Below, piece by piece: positions 27,515 through 38,568 of a stretch of 64,000 nt of DNA; position 1 is the first letter of the stretch, and every line of letters begins with the position of its first letter. The notes beneath the pieces were generated by a model. The model did no database searches. It had not been told where the DNA came from and was given only the letters and a program-made list of their open reading frames with translations. The translations under genes were made by a program, and so were the position numbers. The DNA lies in assembly GCA_019638275.1 (NCBI GenBank), contig JAHBUC010000004.1:1-64000 (forward strand), given 5' to 3'. Origin of the DNA: Cyclobacteriaceae bacterium. GTDB lineage: Bacteria; Bacteroidota; Bacteroidia; Cytophagales; Cyclobacteriaceae.

Positions 27515-27521
27515 GGATATC

Positions 27522-27965
27522 ATGGCAAAGGAAATTACAGGGTATTTGAAGTTACAAGTTAAAGGAGGTTCAGCAAACCCATCTCCTCCAATTGGTCCTG
27601 CTTTAGGTAGCAAGGGTCTTAACATCATGGACTTTTGCAAGCAGTTTAATGCGCGTACTCAGGATAAACCGGGTCAATTGCTTCCGGTTTTGATCACTAT
27701 ATATAACGACAAGTCGTTCGATTTTGTAATCAAAACACCACCCGCTGCTAACCTTATCCTGGAGACGATGAAAAAGCAGAAGGGTTCAAACGAACCTAAC
27801 CGTGCCAAAATCGGATCCATTACCTGGGACCAGGTAAAGGCCATTGCCGAATTGAAAATGCCGGATTTGAACGCATTTAAAATTGAGTCGGCAATGAAAA
27901 TGGTTGCTGGTACAGCCAGAAGTATGGGCGTTACCGTTGCGGGTACACCTCCCTGGGAAAAATAA
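27522..27965 (+). CDS. rplK: 50S ribosomal protein L11
   Basis: 147 residues, full length. The N-terminal domain ([20 protein letters not shown], with [16 protein letters not shown]) carries the Pro-rich thiostrepton/factor-binding face; the C-terminal rRNA-binding domain has [23 protein letters not shown] and [11 protein letters not shown]11 binds the GTPase-associated centre of 23S rRNA. It is followed by rplA 27 bases on. Confidence 0.97.
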   Translation: MAKEITGYLKLQVKGGSANPSPPIGPALGSKGLNIMDFCKQFNARTQDKPGQLLPVLITIYNDKSFDFVIKTPPAANLILETMKKQKGSNEPNRAKIGSITWDQVKAIAELKMPDLNAFKIESAMKMVAGTARSMGVTVAGTPPWEK

Positions 27966-27992
27966 ATAACCGACTGATTACAAAAGAAAGTC

Positions 27993-28695
27993 ATGGCAAA
28001 GATTTCAAAAAACAGAAAGGCCGTAGTGGCCAAATATAATCCGGATAAACTCTACTCACTGGATGACGCATCACAATTGCTGAAGGATATTACCTTCACC
28101 AAGTTTGATTCATCTGTGGATTTAGACATCCGGTTGGGCGTTGATCCTAAAAAATCCGACCAGATGGTTCGTGGTGTAGTGTCACTTCCTCATGGTATCG
28201 GAAAGGCAGTTCGTGTACTGGTGCTTTGCACGCCTGATAAAGTTCAGGATGCGAAAGATGCCGGTGCCGATCACGTAGGTCTGGATGATTATATCCAGAA
28301 AATTGAAGGTGGCTGGACAGACATTGATGTAATCATCTGTACCCCTACCGTAATGGCCAAGGTTGGTAAACTTGGCAAGGTGTTGGGCCTTGCGGCTTGA
28401 TGCTAAAACCCTCTCAAATCAGGAACTATATTCTGAAGCTGGTAAAGTTGTTAAAGAAGTAAAAGCCGGTAAAAATCGACTTCAAAAAATTGATAAAACA
28501 GGAATCATCCACGTGAGTATCGGGAAAGCTTCCTTCTCGCCTGAGAAAATCAGGGATAATGCCATGGAGATGATTAATGTGGTTGCCAAACTGAAGCCCG
28601 CCTCTGCGAAAGGTGCATACTTTAAGAGTATCAGCCTTTCAACAACCATGAGCCCGGGTGTGAAGATTGACATGGGTTCTATTGCTGGTATCTAA
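27993..28695 (+). pseudogene. rplA: 50S ribosomal protein L1, frame disrupted by an indel cluster
   Basis: The first frame (27993-28400) gives L1 up to [10 protein letters not shown], then stops; the last part (about 28435-28695, [11 protein letters not shown] through [10 protein letters not shown]) is in another frame. Between them GLM is legible in the third frame at 28394-28402, and fragments of the conserved GPRGLMPNPKSGTIS stretch can be recovered by adding or removing single bases. Further on, [12 protein letters not shown] becomes the expected GKIDFKIDKTG if three extra A's are removed from two A-runs (about 28471-28488). L1 forms the ribosomal stalk and represses its own operon. Both ends are well conserved and neighbours are intact, so consensus error in this ~100-base stretch is the best explanation; true loss or frameshifting are less likely. 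Confidence 0.9.
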
Positions 28696-28707
28696 GAAAA
28701 CAAAAAC

Positions 28708-29238
28708 ATGACCAGAGAAGAAAAAGCACAAATTATAGAGGAACTCAGTCAGAAGTTTGCAGACAACATGCACTTCTACATTACCGATGCAGGCGGGCTA
28801 ACCGTTGAGCAGGTAAACAATTTCAGAAGGCTCTGCTATAAAAGTGGTATTGAATACCGTGTGTACAAGAACACATTGATTCGTAAAGCCCTTGAGAAGC
28901 AGGAAGGTGTTGACTACACTCCGCTTTTCGGAACCTTACACGGCTTTTCGGGCGTCCTCTTCTCTAAAGAAGCTGGAAACCTGCCGGCACGCGTAATAAA
29001 AGAGTTTCGTAAAAAACTGGACGGCAAACCTGTACTGAAGGCAGCCTCTATCGACTCCGACTTTTTTATCGGAGAAGAAAACCTCAATACGCTCAGCGAG
29101 CTGAAGAGCAAGAATGAGCTTATTGGTGATGTTATCTTCTTGTTGCAATCACCTGCCAAGAATGTATTGTCTGCTTTATTAAGCGGCAAGCAAACCCTTG
29201 GTGGTTTGATGAAAACTTTGGAAGAACGCGCAAAATAA
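28708..29238 (+). CDS. rplJ: 50S ribosomal protein L10
   Basis: 176 residues. The N-terminal rRNA-binding domain has FADNMHFYITDAGGLTVEQVNNFRR-type content and EYRVYKNTLIRKAL; the C-terminal helix that binds L7/L12 dimers ends LSGKQTLGGLMKTLEERAK. L10 is the base of the L7/L12 stalk. Only 12 bases separate it from rplA, so no autoregulatory leader of the E. coli kind fits here. Confidence 0.96.
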   Translation: MTREEKAQIIEELSQKFADNMHFYITDAGGLTVEQVNNFRRLCYKSGIEYRVYKNTLIRKALEKQEGVDYTPLFGTLHGFSGVLFSKEAGNLPARVIKEFRKKLDGKPVLKAASIDSDFFIGEENLNTLSELKSKNELIGDVIFLLQSPAKNVLSALLSGKQTLGGLMKTLEERAK

Positions 29239-29271
29239 ATTGTTGAATCAAAATTTTAAATCTTAGTAAAA

Positions 29272-29652
29272 ATGGCTGACGTAAAAGCTCTCGGAGATCA
29301 ACTCGTTGAACTCACCGTTAAAGAAGTAAGTGAACTCGCTTCTTACCTGAAAGAAACCTATGGCATTGAGCCTGCAGCTGCTGCTGTAGTAGCAGGTCCT
29401 GCTGCTGGTGGTGCAGGTGGTGGCGCTGCTGCTGAAGAAAAAACCAATTTCGATGTTGTATTGAAAGCTCCTGGTGCTAACAAACTTCAAATTGTGAAGC
29501 TTGTTAAGGAACTTACTGGTCTTGGCTTGAAAGAAGCTAAAGATGTAGTAGACGGAGCTCCTAAAACAATCAAAGAAGGATTACCTAAGGATGAAGCTGA
29601 GAGCCTCAAGAAGCAACTCGTAGAAGCGGGTGCTGAAGTTGAGCTGAAGTAA
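29272..29652 (+). CDS. rplL: 50S ribosomal protein L7/L12
   Basis: 126 residues: an N-terminal dimerisation helix pair ([20 protein letters not shown]), an Ala/Gly-rich hinge (about residues 36-58), and the C-terminal factor-binding domain with [20 protein letters not shown] and [16 protein letters not shown]. It recruits and stimulates translational GTPases. The hinge is notably rich in Ala and Gly, as usual. Followed by a hairpin-containing gap before rpoB. Confidence 0.97.
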   Translation: MADVKALGDQLVELTVKEVSELASYLKETYGIEPAAAAVVAGPAAGGAGGGAAAEEKTNFDVVLKAPGANKLQIVKLVKELTGLGLKEAKDVVDGAPKTIKEGLPKDEAESLKKQLVEAGAEVELK

Positions 29653-29659
29653 GCTTCTT

Positions 29660-29735
29660 GAAGGCGAACGGTACGTCTAACGCCTTCTGTTAGACCTTGC
29701 CCCAATGCGTAATTGGGACAAGGTCTATTCCTATT
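29660..29735 (+). promoter_or_regulatory. Two hairpins between rplL and rpoB (possible attenuator)
   Basis: GAAGGCG/CGCCTTC (29660-29687) is followed by a 15-base-pair stem with one mismatch: AGACCTTG at 29692 pairs with CAAGGTCT ending 29726, and CCCAAT with ATTGGG. No long T-run follows. The place corresponds to the partial attenuator known between rplL and rpoB in E. coli; by analogy it may set the ratio of L7/L12 to polymerase, or be an RNase site. Confidence 0.5.
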
Positions 29736-29797
29736 TATACGTGTGGCAACGTACCAGCCACAATTCGTCCAGGATTTGAACATAAACGTTAAGCACC

Positions 29798-32700
29798 TTG
29801 GCAAAGAAAAATAGTAACGGTAGAATTGATTTCTCCTCAGTAGAAAAAATAATTGACTACCCTGATTTTCTGGATGTACAACTCCAGTCATTCAAAGACT
29901 TTCTGCAAATCGATACGCCTGCTGAAAAGCGACAGAACGAAGGTTTATATAAAGTTTTTGCCGAAAACTTCCCGATCTCTGATTCGCGCGAAAACTTTGT
30001 ATTGGAGTTTGTGGATTACACCATCGATCCACCAAAATACGATGTTGATGAATGCATCGACCGCGGGTTGACATTTTCGGTACCCTTAAAAGCAAAATTG
30101 CGCCTCACCTGTAACGATGAGGACAACGAAGATTTTGAAACAATTGAACAGGAAGTATTCCTTGGGAATATTCCGTATATGACGGAAAAAGGCTCGTTTG
30201 TAATCAATGGTGCTGAACGTGTTATTGTGTCACAACTTCACCGCTCACCGGGTGTGTTCTTCGCCATGAGCAAGCATACCAATGGTACGAAGTTGTATTC
30301 CGCACGTATCATTCCGTTTAAAGGTTCCTGGATTGAATTCGCGACTGACGTAAACTCAGTGATGTATGCGTACATCGATCGTAAAAAGAAATTCCCTGTT
30401 ACCACATTGCTTCGTGCAATTGGTTTCGGAACAGATAAAGATATTCTTGACCTCTTCGGTTTATCTGAAGAAGTTGAGGCCAACAAGAATACATTAAAGA
30501 AAACTGCCGGTCGTAAACTGGCGGCACGTGTTCTCCGCACCTGGACAGAAGACTTTGTGGATGAGGATACTGGTGAAGTGGTATCTATCGATCGTAACGA
30601 AGTATTATTGGAGCGTGACCACGTATTGTCGCAGGAAGATGTAGACACCATCCTGGAATCAGGTGTGAAGTCCATCATCCTGCACCGTGAAGATGTAAAC
30701 GTGGCTGATTACCACATTATCTTCAACACGTTGGCAAAGGACAACTCTAACTCTGAAAAGGAAGCGGTTGAACAAATCTATCGCCAGCTTAGAAATACGG
30801 AAGCCCCTGATGAGCAAACCGCTCGTGACATTATTCAGAGCTTGTTCTTCAGTGAAAAACGTTATGACCTTGGTGAAGTTGGTCGTTATAGAATCAACAA
30901 GAAGCTTGGTCTTGACCTGGCTTACGACCAACGCGTACTTACCAAGGAAGATATTATCCTTATCGTGAAGTACCTGATCGGGTTGATTAACTCAAAAGCG
31001 TTGATCGATGATATCGATCACTTGAGCAACCGTAGGGTGCGTACCGTAGGAGAACAGTTGTATACACAGTTTGGTGTTGGTCTTGCCCGTATGGCCAGAA
31101 CCATTAAGGAAAGAATGAACGTTCGTGATAACGAAGATTTCAAGCCGGTTGATCTGATCAACGCGCGTACATTGTCTTCTGTTATCAACTCGTTCTTTGG
31201 AACCAACCAGCTTTCACAGTTCATGGATCAGACAAACCCGCTGGCCGAGATTACGCACAAGCGTAGAATGTCAGCCCTCGGTCCAGGTGGTCTTTCTCGT
31301 GAACGTGCCGGCTTTGAAGTTCGTGACGTACACTATACGCACTATGGTCGCCTGTGTACCATCGAAACTCCGGAAGGTCCGAACATCGGTTTGATTTCAT
31401 CGCTTTGCGTTCATGCCAAAGTGAACAAGATGGGCTTCATTGAAACACCTTATCGTAAAATTGAAAACGGAAAGGTGAAGAAGGAACTCATATTCCTTAC
31501 AGCCGAAGAAGAAGATACACACAACATTGCTCAGGCAAATGTGAAAGTTAAGCCAAATGGCGAATTCATTGAAGAGCGAGTGAAGGCTCGTTTTGAAGGT
31601 GACTTCCCGGTGGTTGAGCCGAAAGAATTAAAATATATGGACATTGCTCCGAACCAGATCGTTTCGGTTGCTGCGTCTATGATTCCCTTCCTCGAACACG
31701 ATGATGCAAACCGTGCGTTGATGGGTTCAAACATGCAGCGTCAGGCTGTACCGTTGGTACGCCCTGAGGCGCCCATTGTTGGAACCGGTTTGGAAGGACG
31801 CATCGCCCTAGATTCCCGTGCACTGATCACTGCTGAAGGTGAGGGTATAGTGGAGTTTGTGGATGCGAAGAAGATTGTAATTAAGTATGACGTTACAGAG
31901 GAACAACGCTCTGTAAATTTTGATAACGAAGTAAGAACATACAGCCTGGTGAAATTCAGAAGAACCAACCAGGATACCTGTATCAACCACACTCCATTGG
32001 TTAGAAAAGGTGATCGTGTTACAAAAGGCCAACCACTTGTTGAGGGTTATGCAACCAACAGTGGTGAACTGGCACTTGGAAGAAACCTGTTGGTGGCTTA
32101 CATGCCTTGGCAGGGCTACAACTTCGAAGATGCGATTGTAATTTCTGAGAAGGTGGTTCGGGATGACGTGTACACATCTATTCACATTGAAGAATTTGAA
32201 TTGGAAGTACGCGACACCAAGCGTGGTGAAGAAGAATTGACTTCGGAAATTCCGAACGTAAGTGAAGAAGCCGTTAAGCATCTTGATGAAAACGGTATCA
32301 TTCGCGTTGGTGCTGAAGTAAAAGAAGGTGATATTCTGATCGGTAAGATTACCCCTAAAGGTGAGACTGATCCGACACCGGAAGAAAAGTTGCTTCGCGC
32401 CATCTTTGGTGACAAAGCCGGTGATGTGAAAGATGCTTCTCTTAAGGCGCCTCCATCATTGAAAGGTGTGGTAATTGATACCAAGTTGTTCTCCCGACCT
32501 AAGCGCGACAAAGATGTTCGCTCGAAGTCTAAGAAGGAGCTTGATGCATTAAAGAACAAGTACAGCAAAACATTGGCTGACTTGCGCAACGAAATGATCA
32601 AGAAGCTTACTGCTTTGTTGAATGGAAAAACCAGCAACGGTGTGAAGCACAAGTTTGGTGATGAACTGATCAGCAAGGGTGTTAAGTTCTCTGCAAAGGT

Positions 32701-33664
32701 TATTGAGAATAACCTCTTCCCTGACAAGAACATCTACCGCGATGAGAGCAACTATGCCGTACCGGAAGAAGTAAACCTGATTGCAGATATTTCACTTGAT
32801 AACTGGACCAGCGATGATCATACCAATGATCTGGTGGGTCAGTTGGTGAAGAACTACCTGGTAAAACGAAATACGTACGCGGGTGAATTCAAGCGAGAAC
32901 GCTTTACACTGGAGGTTGGTGATGAACTGCCTACAGGTATTGTTCAATTAGCTAAAGTGTACATCGCGAAGAAGCGTAAGTTGAAAGTGGGTGATAAGAT
33001 GGCGGGTCGTCACGGTAACAAGGGTGTTGTAGCCCGTATTGTTCGTGACGAAGATATGCCATTCCTGGAAGATGGAACTCCTGTAGATATCTGTCTGAAC
33101 CCGCTTGGTGTACCGTCTCGTATGAACCTGGGTCAGCTCTATGAAGCTGTACTTGCCTGGGCAGGTTTGAAACTTGGCCGTAAGTATGCTACTCCGATTT
33201 TCGATGGTGCTTCGCTTGAACAAGTTCAGAATGAATTGAATGAAGCTGGGTTGCCTGAGTATGGCCGTACCTACCTGTATGATGGTTTAAGCGGTCAGAA
33301 GTTTGACCAGCCTGTAACTGTGGGTGTAGCGTATATGCTGAAACTCGGTCACCTCGTTGATGATAAGATGCACGCACGTTCTATCGGACCCTACTCACTC
33401 ATTACTCAACAGCCGTTGGGTGGTAAGGCACAGTTCGGTGGACAGCGTTTTGGAGAAATGGAGGTTTGGGCTATCGAAGCATTCGGTGCGTCCCATATCC
33501 TGCAGGAAATCCTTACCATCAAGTCGGATGACGTTATCGGTCGTGCAAAAGCATACGAGTCGATTGTGAAGGGAGAAAATATGCGCAAGCCTAATATCCC
33601 TGAATCATTCAACGTATTGGTGCATGAACTGAGAGGTCTGGCACTTGAGATTACGATGGATTAA
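29798..33664 (+). CDS. rpoB: DNA-directed RNA polymerase subunit beta
   Basis: 1288 residues, starting at TTG; no in-frame ATG or GTG precedes the conserved N terminus after the last stop. It is one of the two large catalytic subunits. The rifampicin-binding region reads [20 protein letters not shown] then MSALGPGGL, with the wild-type Asp, His and Ser equivalents of E. coli 516, 526 and 531, so a drug-sensitive form. [14 protein letters not shown], the DDxxD-adjacent catalytic-side motif, and the C-terminal [18 protein letters not shown] are clear. Confidence 0.98.
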   Translation: MAKKNSNGRIDFSSVEKIIDYPDFLDVQLQSFKDFLQIDTPAEKRQNEGLYKVFAENFPISDSRENFVLEFVDYTIDPPKYDVDECIDRGLTFSVPLKAKLRLTCNDEDNEDFETIEQEVFLGNIPYMTEKGSFVINGAERVIVSQLHRSPGVFFAMSKHTNGTKLYSARIIPFKGSWIEFATDVNSVMYAYIDRKKKFPVTTLLRAIGFGTDKDILDLFGLSEEVEANKNTLKKTAGRKLAARVLRTWTEDFVDEDTGEVVSIDRNEVLLERDHVLSQEDVDTILESGVKSIILHREDVNVADYHIIFNTLAKDNSNSEKEAVEQIYRQLRNTEAPDEQTARDIIQSLFFSEKRYDLGEVGRYRINKKLGLDLAYDQRVLTKEDIILIVKYLIGLINSKALIDDIDHLSNRRVRTVGEQLYTQFGVGLARMARTIKERMNVRDNEDFKPVDLINARTLSSVINSFFGTNQLSQFMDQTNPLAEITHKRRMSALGPGGLSRERAGFEVRDVHYTHYGRLCTIETPEGPNIGLISSLCVHAKVNKMGFIETPYRKIENGKVKKELIFLTAEEEDTHNIAQANVKVKPNGEFIEERVKARFEGDFPVVEPKELKYMDIAPNQIVSVAASMIPFLEHDDANRALMGSNMQRQAVPLVRPEAPIVGTGLEGRIALDSRALITAEGEGIVEFVDAKKIVIKYDVTEEQRSVNFDNEVRTYSLVKFRRTNQDTCINHTPLVRKGDRVTKGQPLVEGYATNSGELALGRNLLVAYMPWQGYNFEDAIVISEKVVRDDVYTSIHIEEFELEVRDTKRGEEELTSEIPNVSEEAVKHLDENGIIRVGAEVKEGDILIGKITPKGETDPTPEEKLLRAIFGDKAGDVKDASLKAPPSLKGVVIDTKLFSRPKRDKDVRSKSKKELDALKNKYSKTLADLRNEMIKKLTALLNGKTSNGVKHKFGDELISKGVKFSAKVIENNLFPDKNIYRDESNYAVPEEVNLIADISLDNWTSDDHTNDLVGQLVKNYLVKRNTYAGEFKRERFTLEVGDELPTGIVQLAKVYIAKKRKLKVGDKMAGRHGNKGVVARIVRDEDMPFLEDGTPVDICLNPLGVPSRMNLGQLYEAVLAWAGLKLGRKYATPIFDGASLEQVQNELNEAGLPEYGRTYLYDGLSGQKFDQPVTVGVAYMLKLGHLVDDKMHARSIGPYSLITQQPLGGKAQFGGQRFGEMEVWAIEAFGASHILQEILTIKSDDVIGRAKAYESIVKGENMRKPNIPESFNVLVHELRGLALEITMD

Positions 33665-33666
33665 TA

Positions 33667-33694
33667 AACTTGAACTTGAAACCTGAAAACTGAG
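33667..33694. repeat. Short heptad-repeat spacer between rpoB and rpoC
   Basis: Four 7-base units in a row: AACTTGA, ACTTGAA, ACCTGAA, AACTGAG. It almost fills the gap between the two genes. Confidence 0.45.
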
Positions 33695-33697
33695 CGT

Positions 33698-36600
33698 ATG
33701 TCTTTCAGAAAAAATAAAAAATTCAACAGCGATTTTTCCAAAATCACCATCAGCCTTGCTTCTCCTGAATCTATTCTGGAGAGTTCGCATGGCGAGGTGA
33801 CACAACCGGAAACCATCAACTACAGAACCTACAAGCCTGAAATGGGCGGGTTGTTCTGTGAGCGTATTTTCGGTCCGGTTAAAGATTGGGAATGTCACTG
33901 TGGTAAATACAAGCGTATTCGCTACAAAGGCATCATCTGCGACCGTTGCGGTGTAGAGGTTACCGAAAAGAAAGTTAGACGTGAGCGCATGGGACACATC
34001 GAATTGGTGGTACCTGTGGCACACATCTGGTATTTCCGTTCCCTGCCAAACAAAATCGGTTACTTGTTGGGATTGGCTACCAAGAAATTGGATCAAATCA
34101 TCTACTACGAGCGCTATGTGGTTATCCAACCCGGTGTGAAGGAGGAAGACGGCATCAACAGAATGGATTTCCTTACTGAAGAGGAATACCTGGATATTGT
34201 TGACAAGCTTCCTCGCGAAAACCAACTGCTGGATGACAATGATCCGAAGAAGTTTATCGCCAAGATGGGTGCTGAAGCATTGGAGATGCTGCTTTCCCGT
34301 CTTGAATTGGATACACTCTCATATGATCTGCGTCACCAGGCCGCCACTGACACTTCGCAACAACGTAAGGCTGAAGCATTGAAGCGTTTGAAAGTAGTTG
34401 AAGCTTTCCGCGAAGCCAACACGCGAGTGGAGAACCGCCCCGAGTGGATGGTGATTAAGATGGTGCCTGTTATTCCACCTGAATTGCGTCCGCTCGTACC
34501 GTTGGATGGTGGTCGTTTTGCTACATCTGATTTGAATGACCTTTACAGACGTGTGATTATTCGTAACAACCGTCTGAAGCGTCTGATTGATATTAAAGCG
34601 CCTGAAGTAATTCTTCGTAACGAGAAGCGTATGCTTCAGGAGGCGGTTGACTCGTTGTTCGACAACTCACGTAAAGTGAATGCAGTTCGTTCCGATGGAA
34701 ACCGTGCATTGAAATCGTTGAGCGATATGCTCAAAGGTAAGCAAGGACGTTTCCGTCAGAACTTGCTTGGTAAGCGTGTTGACTACTCCGGTCGTTCCGT
34801 TATTGTGGTTGGTCCTGAATTGAAACTGCATGAGTGTGGTCTTCCTAAGGACATGGCAGCTGAATTGTTTAAGCCATTCATCATCCGCAAGCTGATTGAA
34901 AGAGGAATTGTAAAGACTGTTAAGTCCGCTAAGAAAATTGTTGATCGTAAGGATCCGGTGATCTGGGATATTCTTGAAAATGTATTGAAAGGACATCCTG
35001 TTCTGTTGAACCGTGCTCCAACACTTCACCGTTTGGGTATTCAGGCTTTCCAACCTAAACTGATTGAAGGAAAAGCGATTCAGTTGCACCCGTTGGTGTG
35101 TACTGCTTTTAACGCTGACTTTGACGGTGACCAGATGGCCGTTCACGTGCCCCTTGGTCAGGAAGCTATTCTTGAAGCATCAGTATTGATGTTGTCTTCA
35201 CACAACATTCTTAACCCGGCCAATGGTGCGCCTATTACCGTACCTTCACAGGACATGGTGTTGGGCTTGTACTACCTTACAAAAGGAAGAAAGAGTACAC
35301 CTGAAAATAAAGTATTGGGTGAAGGCCGCATGTTCTACTCTGCCGAAGAGGTGATCATTGCACACAACGAAGGAAAGCTGGCCAAGCATGCACATATTAA
35401 AGTGCGTGTAAAAATGCGCGACAAGAAAACCGGTGAACTGAAAGATCAGGTGATCGAGACAGTAGCGGGTCGTGTATTGTTTAATCAGTACGTTCCGGAG
35501 GAGGCTGGTTTTGTAGATGAACTGCTGACCAAGAAGAAACTGCAAACCATTATTGCAGATGTATACAAGGCTGCTGGTCTTTCTAAAACCGCAAAGTTCC
35601 TGGATGATATCAAGGATCTTGGTTTCCAGATGGCCTACAAAGGTGGTCTGTCAATGGGCTTGAACGATGTGAAGATCCCAGTTGAGAAAGAGAAGTTTGT
35701 TTCTGATGCGCAGAAAGAAGTTGATGCGGTTTGGAACAACTACATGATGGGTCTGATCACGGATAACGAACGTTACAATCAGGTTATCGATATCTGGACG
35801 CGTACCAATACCATGTTGACCAACACGTTGATGCGTCAATTGGAAGAAGATACGCAAGGCTTCAACCCGATCTACATGATGATGCACTCCGGTGCCCGTG
35901 GTTCGCGCGAACAGGTTCGTCAGTTAGGGGGTATGCGTGGTCTGATGGCCAAGCCGCAGAAGAACCTCGCTGGCTCTGTAGGTTCAATTATTGAAAACCC
36001 GATCCTTTCCAACTTCAAAGAAGGATTGGATGTATTGGAATACTTTATCTCTACCCACGGTGCACGTAAAGGTCTTGCTGATACGGCCTTGAAAACGGCT
36101 GATGCGGGTTACCTGACGCGTAGGTTGGTAGACGTTGCGCACGACTTGGTAATTACCGAAGAAGATTGCGGTACATTGCGTGGTTTAAAAGTTACCGCAC
36201 TGAAAGACAACGAAGACATTGTTGAACCTTTATCAGAGCGTATCCTTGGCCGTGTAACCGTACACGATATCTACGATCCGTTGACAGAAGAATTGATCTG
36301 TCCTGCGAATGCAGAGATTACCGATGAAGTAGCGAAACGAGTTGAAGAAACAAGTATTGAAGAAGTTGAGATTCGTTCTGTACTTACTTGCGAATCGAAG
36401 ATGGGCGCTTGCTCCAAATGTTATGGACGTAACCTGGCTACCGGTAAAATGGCAGAAGCAGGTGAGGCCGTTGGTGTAATTGCTGCTCAGTCGATTGGTG
36501 AACCGGGTACCCAGCTTACGCTTCGTACCTTCCACGTGGGTGGTACAGCATCCAACATTGCGGTTGATGCCAACATTAAGGCTAAATTCCCGGGAGTTGT

Positions 36601-38014
36601 TGAGTTTGAGGGTGTACGTTTTGTGGATACAACCGACCGCGATGGCAATAAAGTACAAGTGGTGATGGGTCGTACAGGTGAAATCCGAATCCTGGATAAG
36701 GAGCGTGGCCGCGTACTCATCAGCAACAACGTACCGTATGGTGCATTCCTGAAAGTGAAAGATGGACAGGCCGTTGAGAAAGGTGATGAGCTTTGCTTCT
36801 GGGATCCATACAATGCAGTAATCCTTTCTGAATTTGATGGTCAAATCGGATATGAAGCAATCATTGAAGGTATCACCTATAAGGAAGAATCTGATGAGCA
36901 GACAGGTCACCGTGAAAAAGTGATCACAGAAACTCGCGATAAGACGAAGAACCCAGCCATTATTGTTAATGGCAAGGCGGAGACGAAATCATATAACATC
37001 CCGGTAGGGGCACACCTTGCTGTTGATGAAGGGGAGAAGATTAAAGCTGGTCAGGTACTGGTTAAAATCCCGCGTACCATTGGTAAGTCTCGCGACATCA
37101 CGGGAGGTCTTCCACGTGTAACGGAATTGTTTGAAGCACGTAATCCTTCGAACCCGGCTGTGGTAAGTGAAATTGATGGTGTGGTAACCTATGGTGGTAT
37201 CAAGCGTGGTAACCGTGAAGTGTTCATTGAATCACGCGATGGTGTACAGAAGCGTTATTTAGTGCCGTTGTCTAAGCACATCCTTGTTCAGGATAACGAC
37301 TTTGTGAAAGCGGGTCAACCATTGTCTGATGGATCAATTTCTCCAGGCGATATCCTAGCGATTAAAGGCCCTACTGCTGTTCAGGAATACCTAGTGAATG
37401 AAATTCAGGAAGTATACCGCTTGCAGGGTGTGAAGATTAACGACAAGCACATTGAAGCAATCGTTAGTCAGATGATGCAGAAGGTGGAGATCATCGATCA
37501 GGGTGATACAAGCTTCCTGCCTGGTGAGTATGTGGATAAGTTCTCATTCCGTGAGGAAAACGATAAGATCCTTGATAAGAAGGTTGTGATTGATGCAGGA
37601 GATTCTGACAAGTTTAAGCCTGGTCAGATTATTACCAGCCGTGAATTGCGTGATGAAAACTCTTCGTTGAAGAGGAAAGATCAAAAGACTGCTGAAGTTC
37701 GCGATGCATTGGCCGCTGTTTCCCGTCCTACGTTACAAGGTATTACACAAGCATCCTTGAAGACAGAAAGCTGGTTGTCAGCTGCTTCTTTCCAGGAAAC
37801 TACAAAGGTGTTGAGCGAAGCTGCTATTCGCGGTAAGGCCGATCGCTTGTTGGGCATGAAGGAGAACGTGATCGTTGGTCACCTTATTCCTGCCGGTACC
37901 GGACAACGCAGGTTCAACAGCATGATCGTAACGCATCAGGATGAGTACGATACGTTAACTCGTGCATTGGAAACTCCGAAATCTCAGGATAAGGAGAAGG
38001 AACTTCAGGATTAA
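33698..38014 (+). CDS. rpoC: DNA-directed RNA polymerase subunit beta'
   Basis: 1438 residues. The catalytic Mg site [15 protein letters not shown] is intact; the N-terminal zinc site has [19 protein letters not shown] and the second zinc site [37 protein letters not shown] (trigger loop/bridge region) is also clear, and a long C-terminal jaw region follows. It forms the active centre with beta. Transcribed with rpoB; followed by a fold-back spacer. Confidence 0.98.
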   Translation: MSFRKNKKFNSDFSKITISLASPESILESSHGEVTQPETINYRTYKPEMGGLFCERIFGPVKDWECHCGKYKRIRYKGIICDRCGVEVTEKKVRRERMGHIELVVPVAHIWYFRSLPNKIGYLLGLATKKLDQIIYYERYVVIQPGVKEEDGINRMDFLTEEEYLDIVDKLPRENQLLDDNDPKKFIAKMGAEALEMLLSRLELDTLSYDLRHQAATDTSQQRKAEALKRLKVVEAFREANTRVENRPEWMVIKMVPVIPPELRPLVPLDGGRFATSDLNDLYRRVIIRNNRLKRLIDIKAPEVILRNEKRMLQEAVDSLFDNSRKVNAVRSDGNRALKSLSDMLKGKQGRFRQNLLGKRVDYSGRSVIVVGPELKLHECGLPKDMAAELFKPFIIRKLIERGIVKTVKSAKKIVDRKDPVIWDILENVLKGHPVLLNRAPTLHRLGIQAFQPKLIEGKAIQLHPLVCTAFNADFDGDQMAVHVPLGQEAILEASVLMLSSHNILNPANGAPITVPSQDMVLGLYYLTKGRKSTPENKVLGEGRMFYSAEEVIIAHNEGKLAKHAHIKVRVKMRDKKTGELKDQVIETVAGRVLFNQYVPEEAGFVDELLTKKKLQTIIADVYKAAGLSKTAKFLDDIKDLGFQMAYKGGLSMGLNDVKIPVEKEKFVSDAQKEVDAVWNNYMMGLITDNERYNQVIDIWTRTNTMLTNTLMRQLEEDTQGFNPIYMMMHSGARGSREQVRQLGGMRGLMAKPQKNLAGSVGSIIENPILSNFKEGLDVLEYFISTHGARKGLADTALKTADAGYLTRRLVDVAHDLVITEEDCGTLRGLKVTALKDNEDIVEPLSERILGRVTVHDIYDPLTEELICPANAEITDEVAKRVEETSIEEVEIRSVLTCESKMGACSKCYGRNLATGKMAEAGEAVGVIAAQSIGEPGTQLTLRTFHVGGTASNIAVDANIKAKFPGVVEFEGVRFVDTTDRDGNKVQVVMGRTGEIRILDKERGRVLISNNVPYGAFLKVKDGQAVEKGDELCFWDPYNAVILSEFDGQIGYEAIIEGITYKEESDEQTGHREKVITETRDKTKNPAIIVNGKAETKSYNIPVGAHLAVDEGEKIKAGQVLVKIPRTIGKSRDITGGLPRVTELFEARNPSNPAVVSEIDGVVTYGGIKRGNREVFIESRDGVQKRYLVPLSKHILVQDNDFVKAGQPLSDGSISPGDILAIKGPTAVQEYLVNEIQEVYRLQGVKINDKHIEAIVSQMMQKVEIIDQGDTSFLPGEYVDKFSFREENDKILDKKVVIDAGDSDKFKPGQIITSRELRDENSSLKRKDQKTAEVRDALAAVSRPTLQGITQASLKTESWLSAASFQETTKVLSEAAIRGKADRLLGMKENVIVGHLIPAGTGQRRFNSMIVTHQDEYDTLTRALETPKSQDKEKELQD

Positions 38015-38024
38015 TTAGTTTTCG

Positions 38025-38099
38025 GGTTCAAGGTTTAAAGTCAGTATCTCCCAACTTGGAGTGCAACTTTAAATCTTGAACCTTGAATTTTTAAATCAA
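38025..38099. repeat. Inverted and heptad repeat between rpoC and the DUF3467 gene
   Basis: GGTTCAAGGTTTAAAGT (38025-38041) and ACTTTAAATCTTGAACC (38066-38082) are complementary over 17 bases with one wobble. The right side continues in 7-base units (AACTTTA, AATCTTG, AACCTTG, AATTTTT, AAATCAA). There is no T-run after the stem, so it is an RNA fold or processing site more than a classic terminator. Confidence 0.55.
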
Positions 38100-38105
38100 A
38101 CCATT

Positions 38106-38432
38106 ATGGCCGAAGAAAAGAAAGAAAAGCAGGCACCGAATCAGATTAACATTGAGTTATCAGAGGAGATAGCCGAGGGCATCTATTCAAACCTGGCCAT
38201 GATTGCGCACTCGAATAGTGAATTTGTGATTGACTTCATTCGGCTGATGCCGGGTGTTCCAAAAGCCCGGGTTAAGTCCAGGGTTATCATCACACCTGAG
38301 CATGCCAAACGCCTGTTGGCCGCACTTAAGGACAACATCGATAAATACGAAAACGCTTTTGGCTCCATCAAGCAAACCCCCGATATGCCGAAATTCCCCA
38401 TGAATTTCGGAGGCACTGTTGGCGAGGCTTAG
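38106..38432 (+). CDS. DUF3467 domain-containing protein
   Basis: 108 residues from the ATG at 38106. The sequence fits the small DUF3467 family: IELSEEIAEGIYSNLAMIAHSNSEFVIDF followed by PGVPKARVKSRVIITPEHAKRLL. The family is common in Bacteroidota and a few other phyla; biochemical role unknown to me. Its place right after rpoC and before rpsL suggests a link with transcription or translation, but that is inference. Confidence 0.85.
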   Translation: MAEEKKEKQAPNQINIELSEEIAEGIYSNLAMIAHSNSEFVIDFIRLMPGVPKARVKSRVIITPEHAKRLLAALKDNIDKYENAFGSIKQTPDMPKFPMNFGGTVGEA

Positions 38433-38496
38433 TCTAAAAACCGTTAAAACAGGCTGAAAACAAAGATTTTGACTTTAAAAATCTTTATTCAAAGGC

Positions 38497-38528
38497 TTTG
38501 TATCCTTTCTTACTTTATAATACCTTTG
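38497..38528 (+). promoter_or_regulatory. Promoter of the rpsL-rpsG-fusA-rpsJ operon
   Basis: TTTG (38497-38500), 20 bases, TACCTTTG (38521-38528), then CAGTCCT. This is the same core and spacing as the secE-operon promoter. The rpsL start is about 40 bases further on. Confidence 0.75.
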
Positions 38529-38568
38529 CAGTCCTAATTTTTGACAGGTTTATAATAACGACTTATAA

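Noticed and set aside
31180..31330. Possible rifampicin-resistance changes in rpoB.
   Set aside because: The key Asp, His and Ser equivalents of the cluster are wild type.
29487..37900. Long open frames antisense to rplL, rpoB and rpoC.
   Set aside because: They are shadows of highly expressed genes, with no start signals, family motifs or sensible composition.
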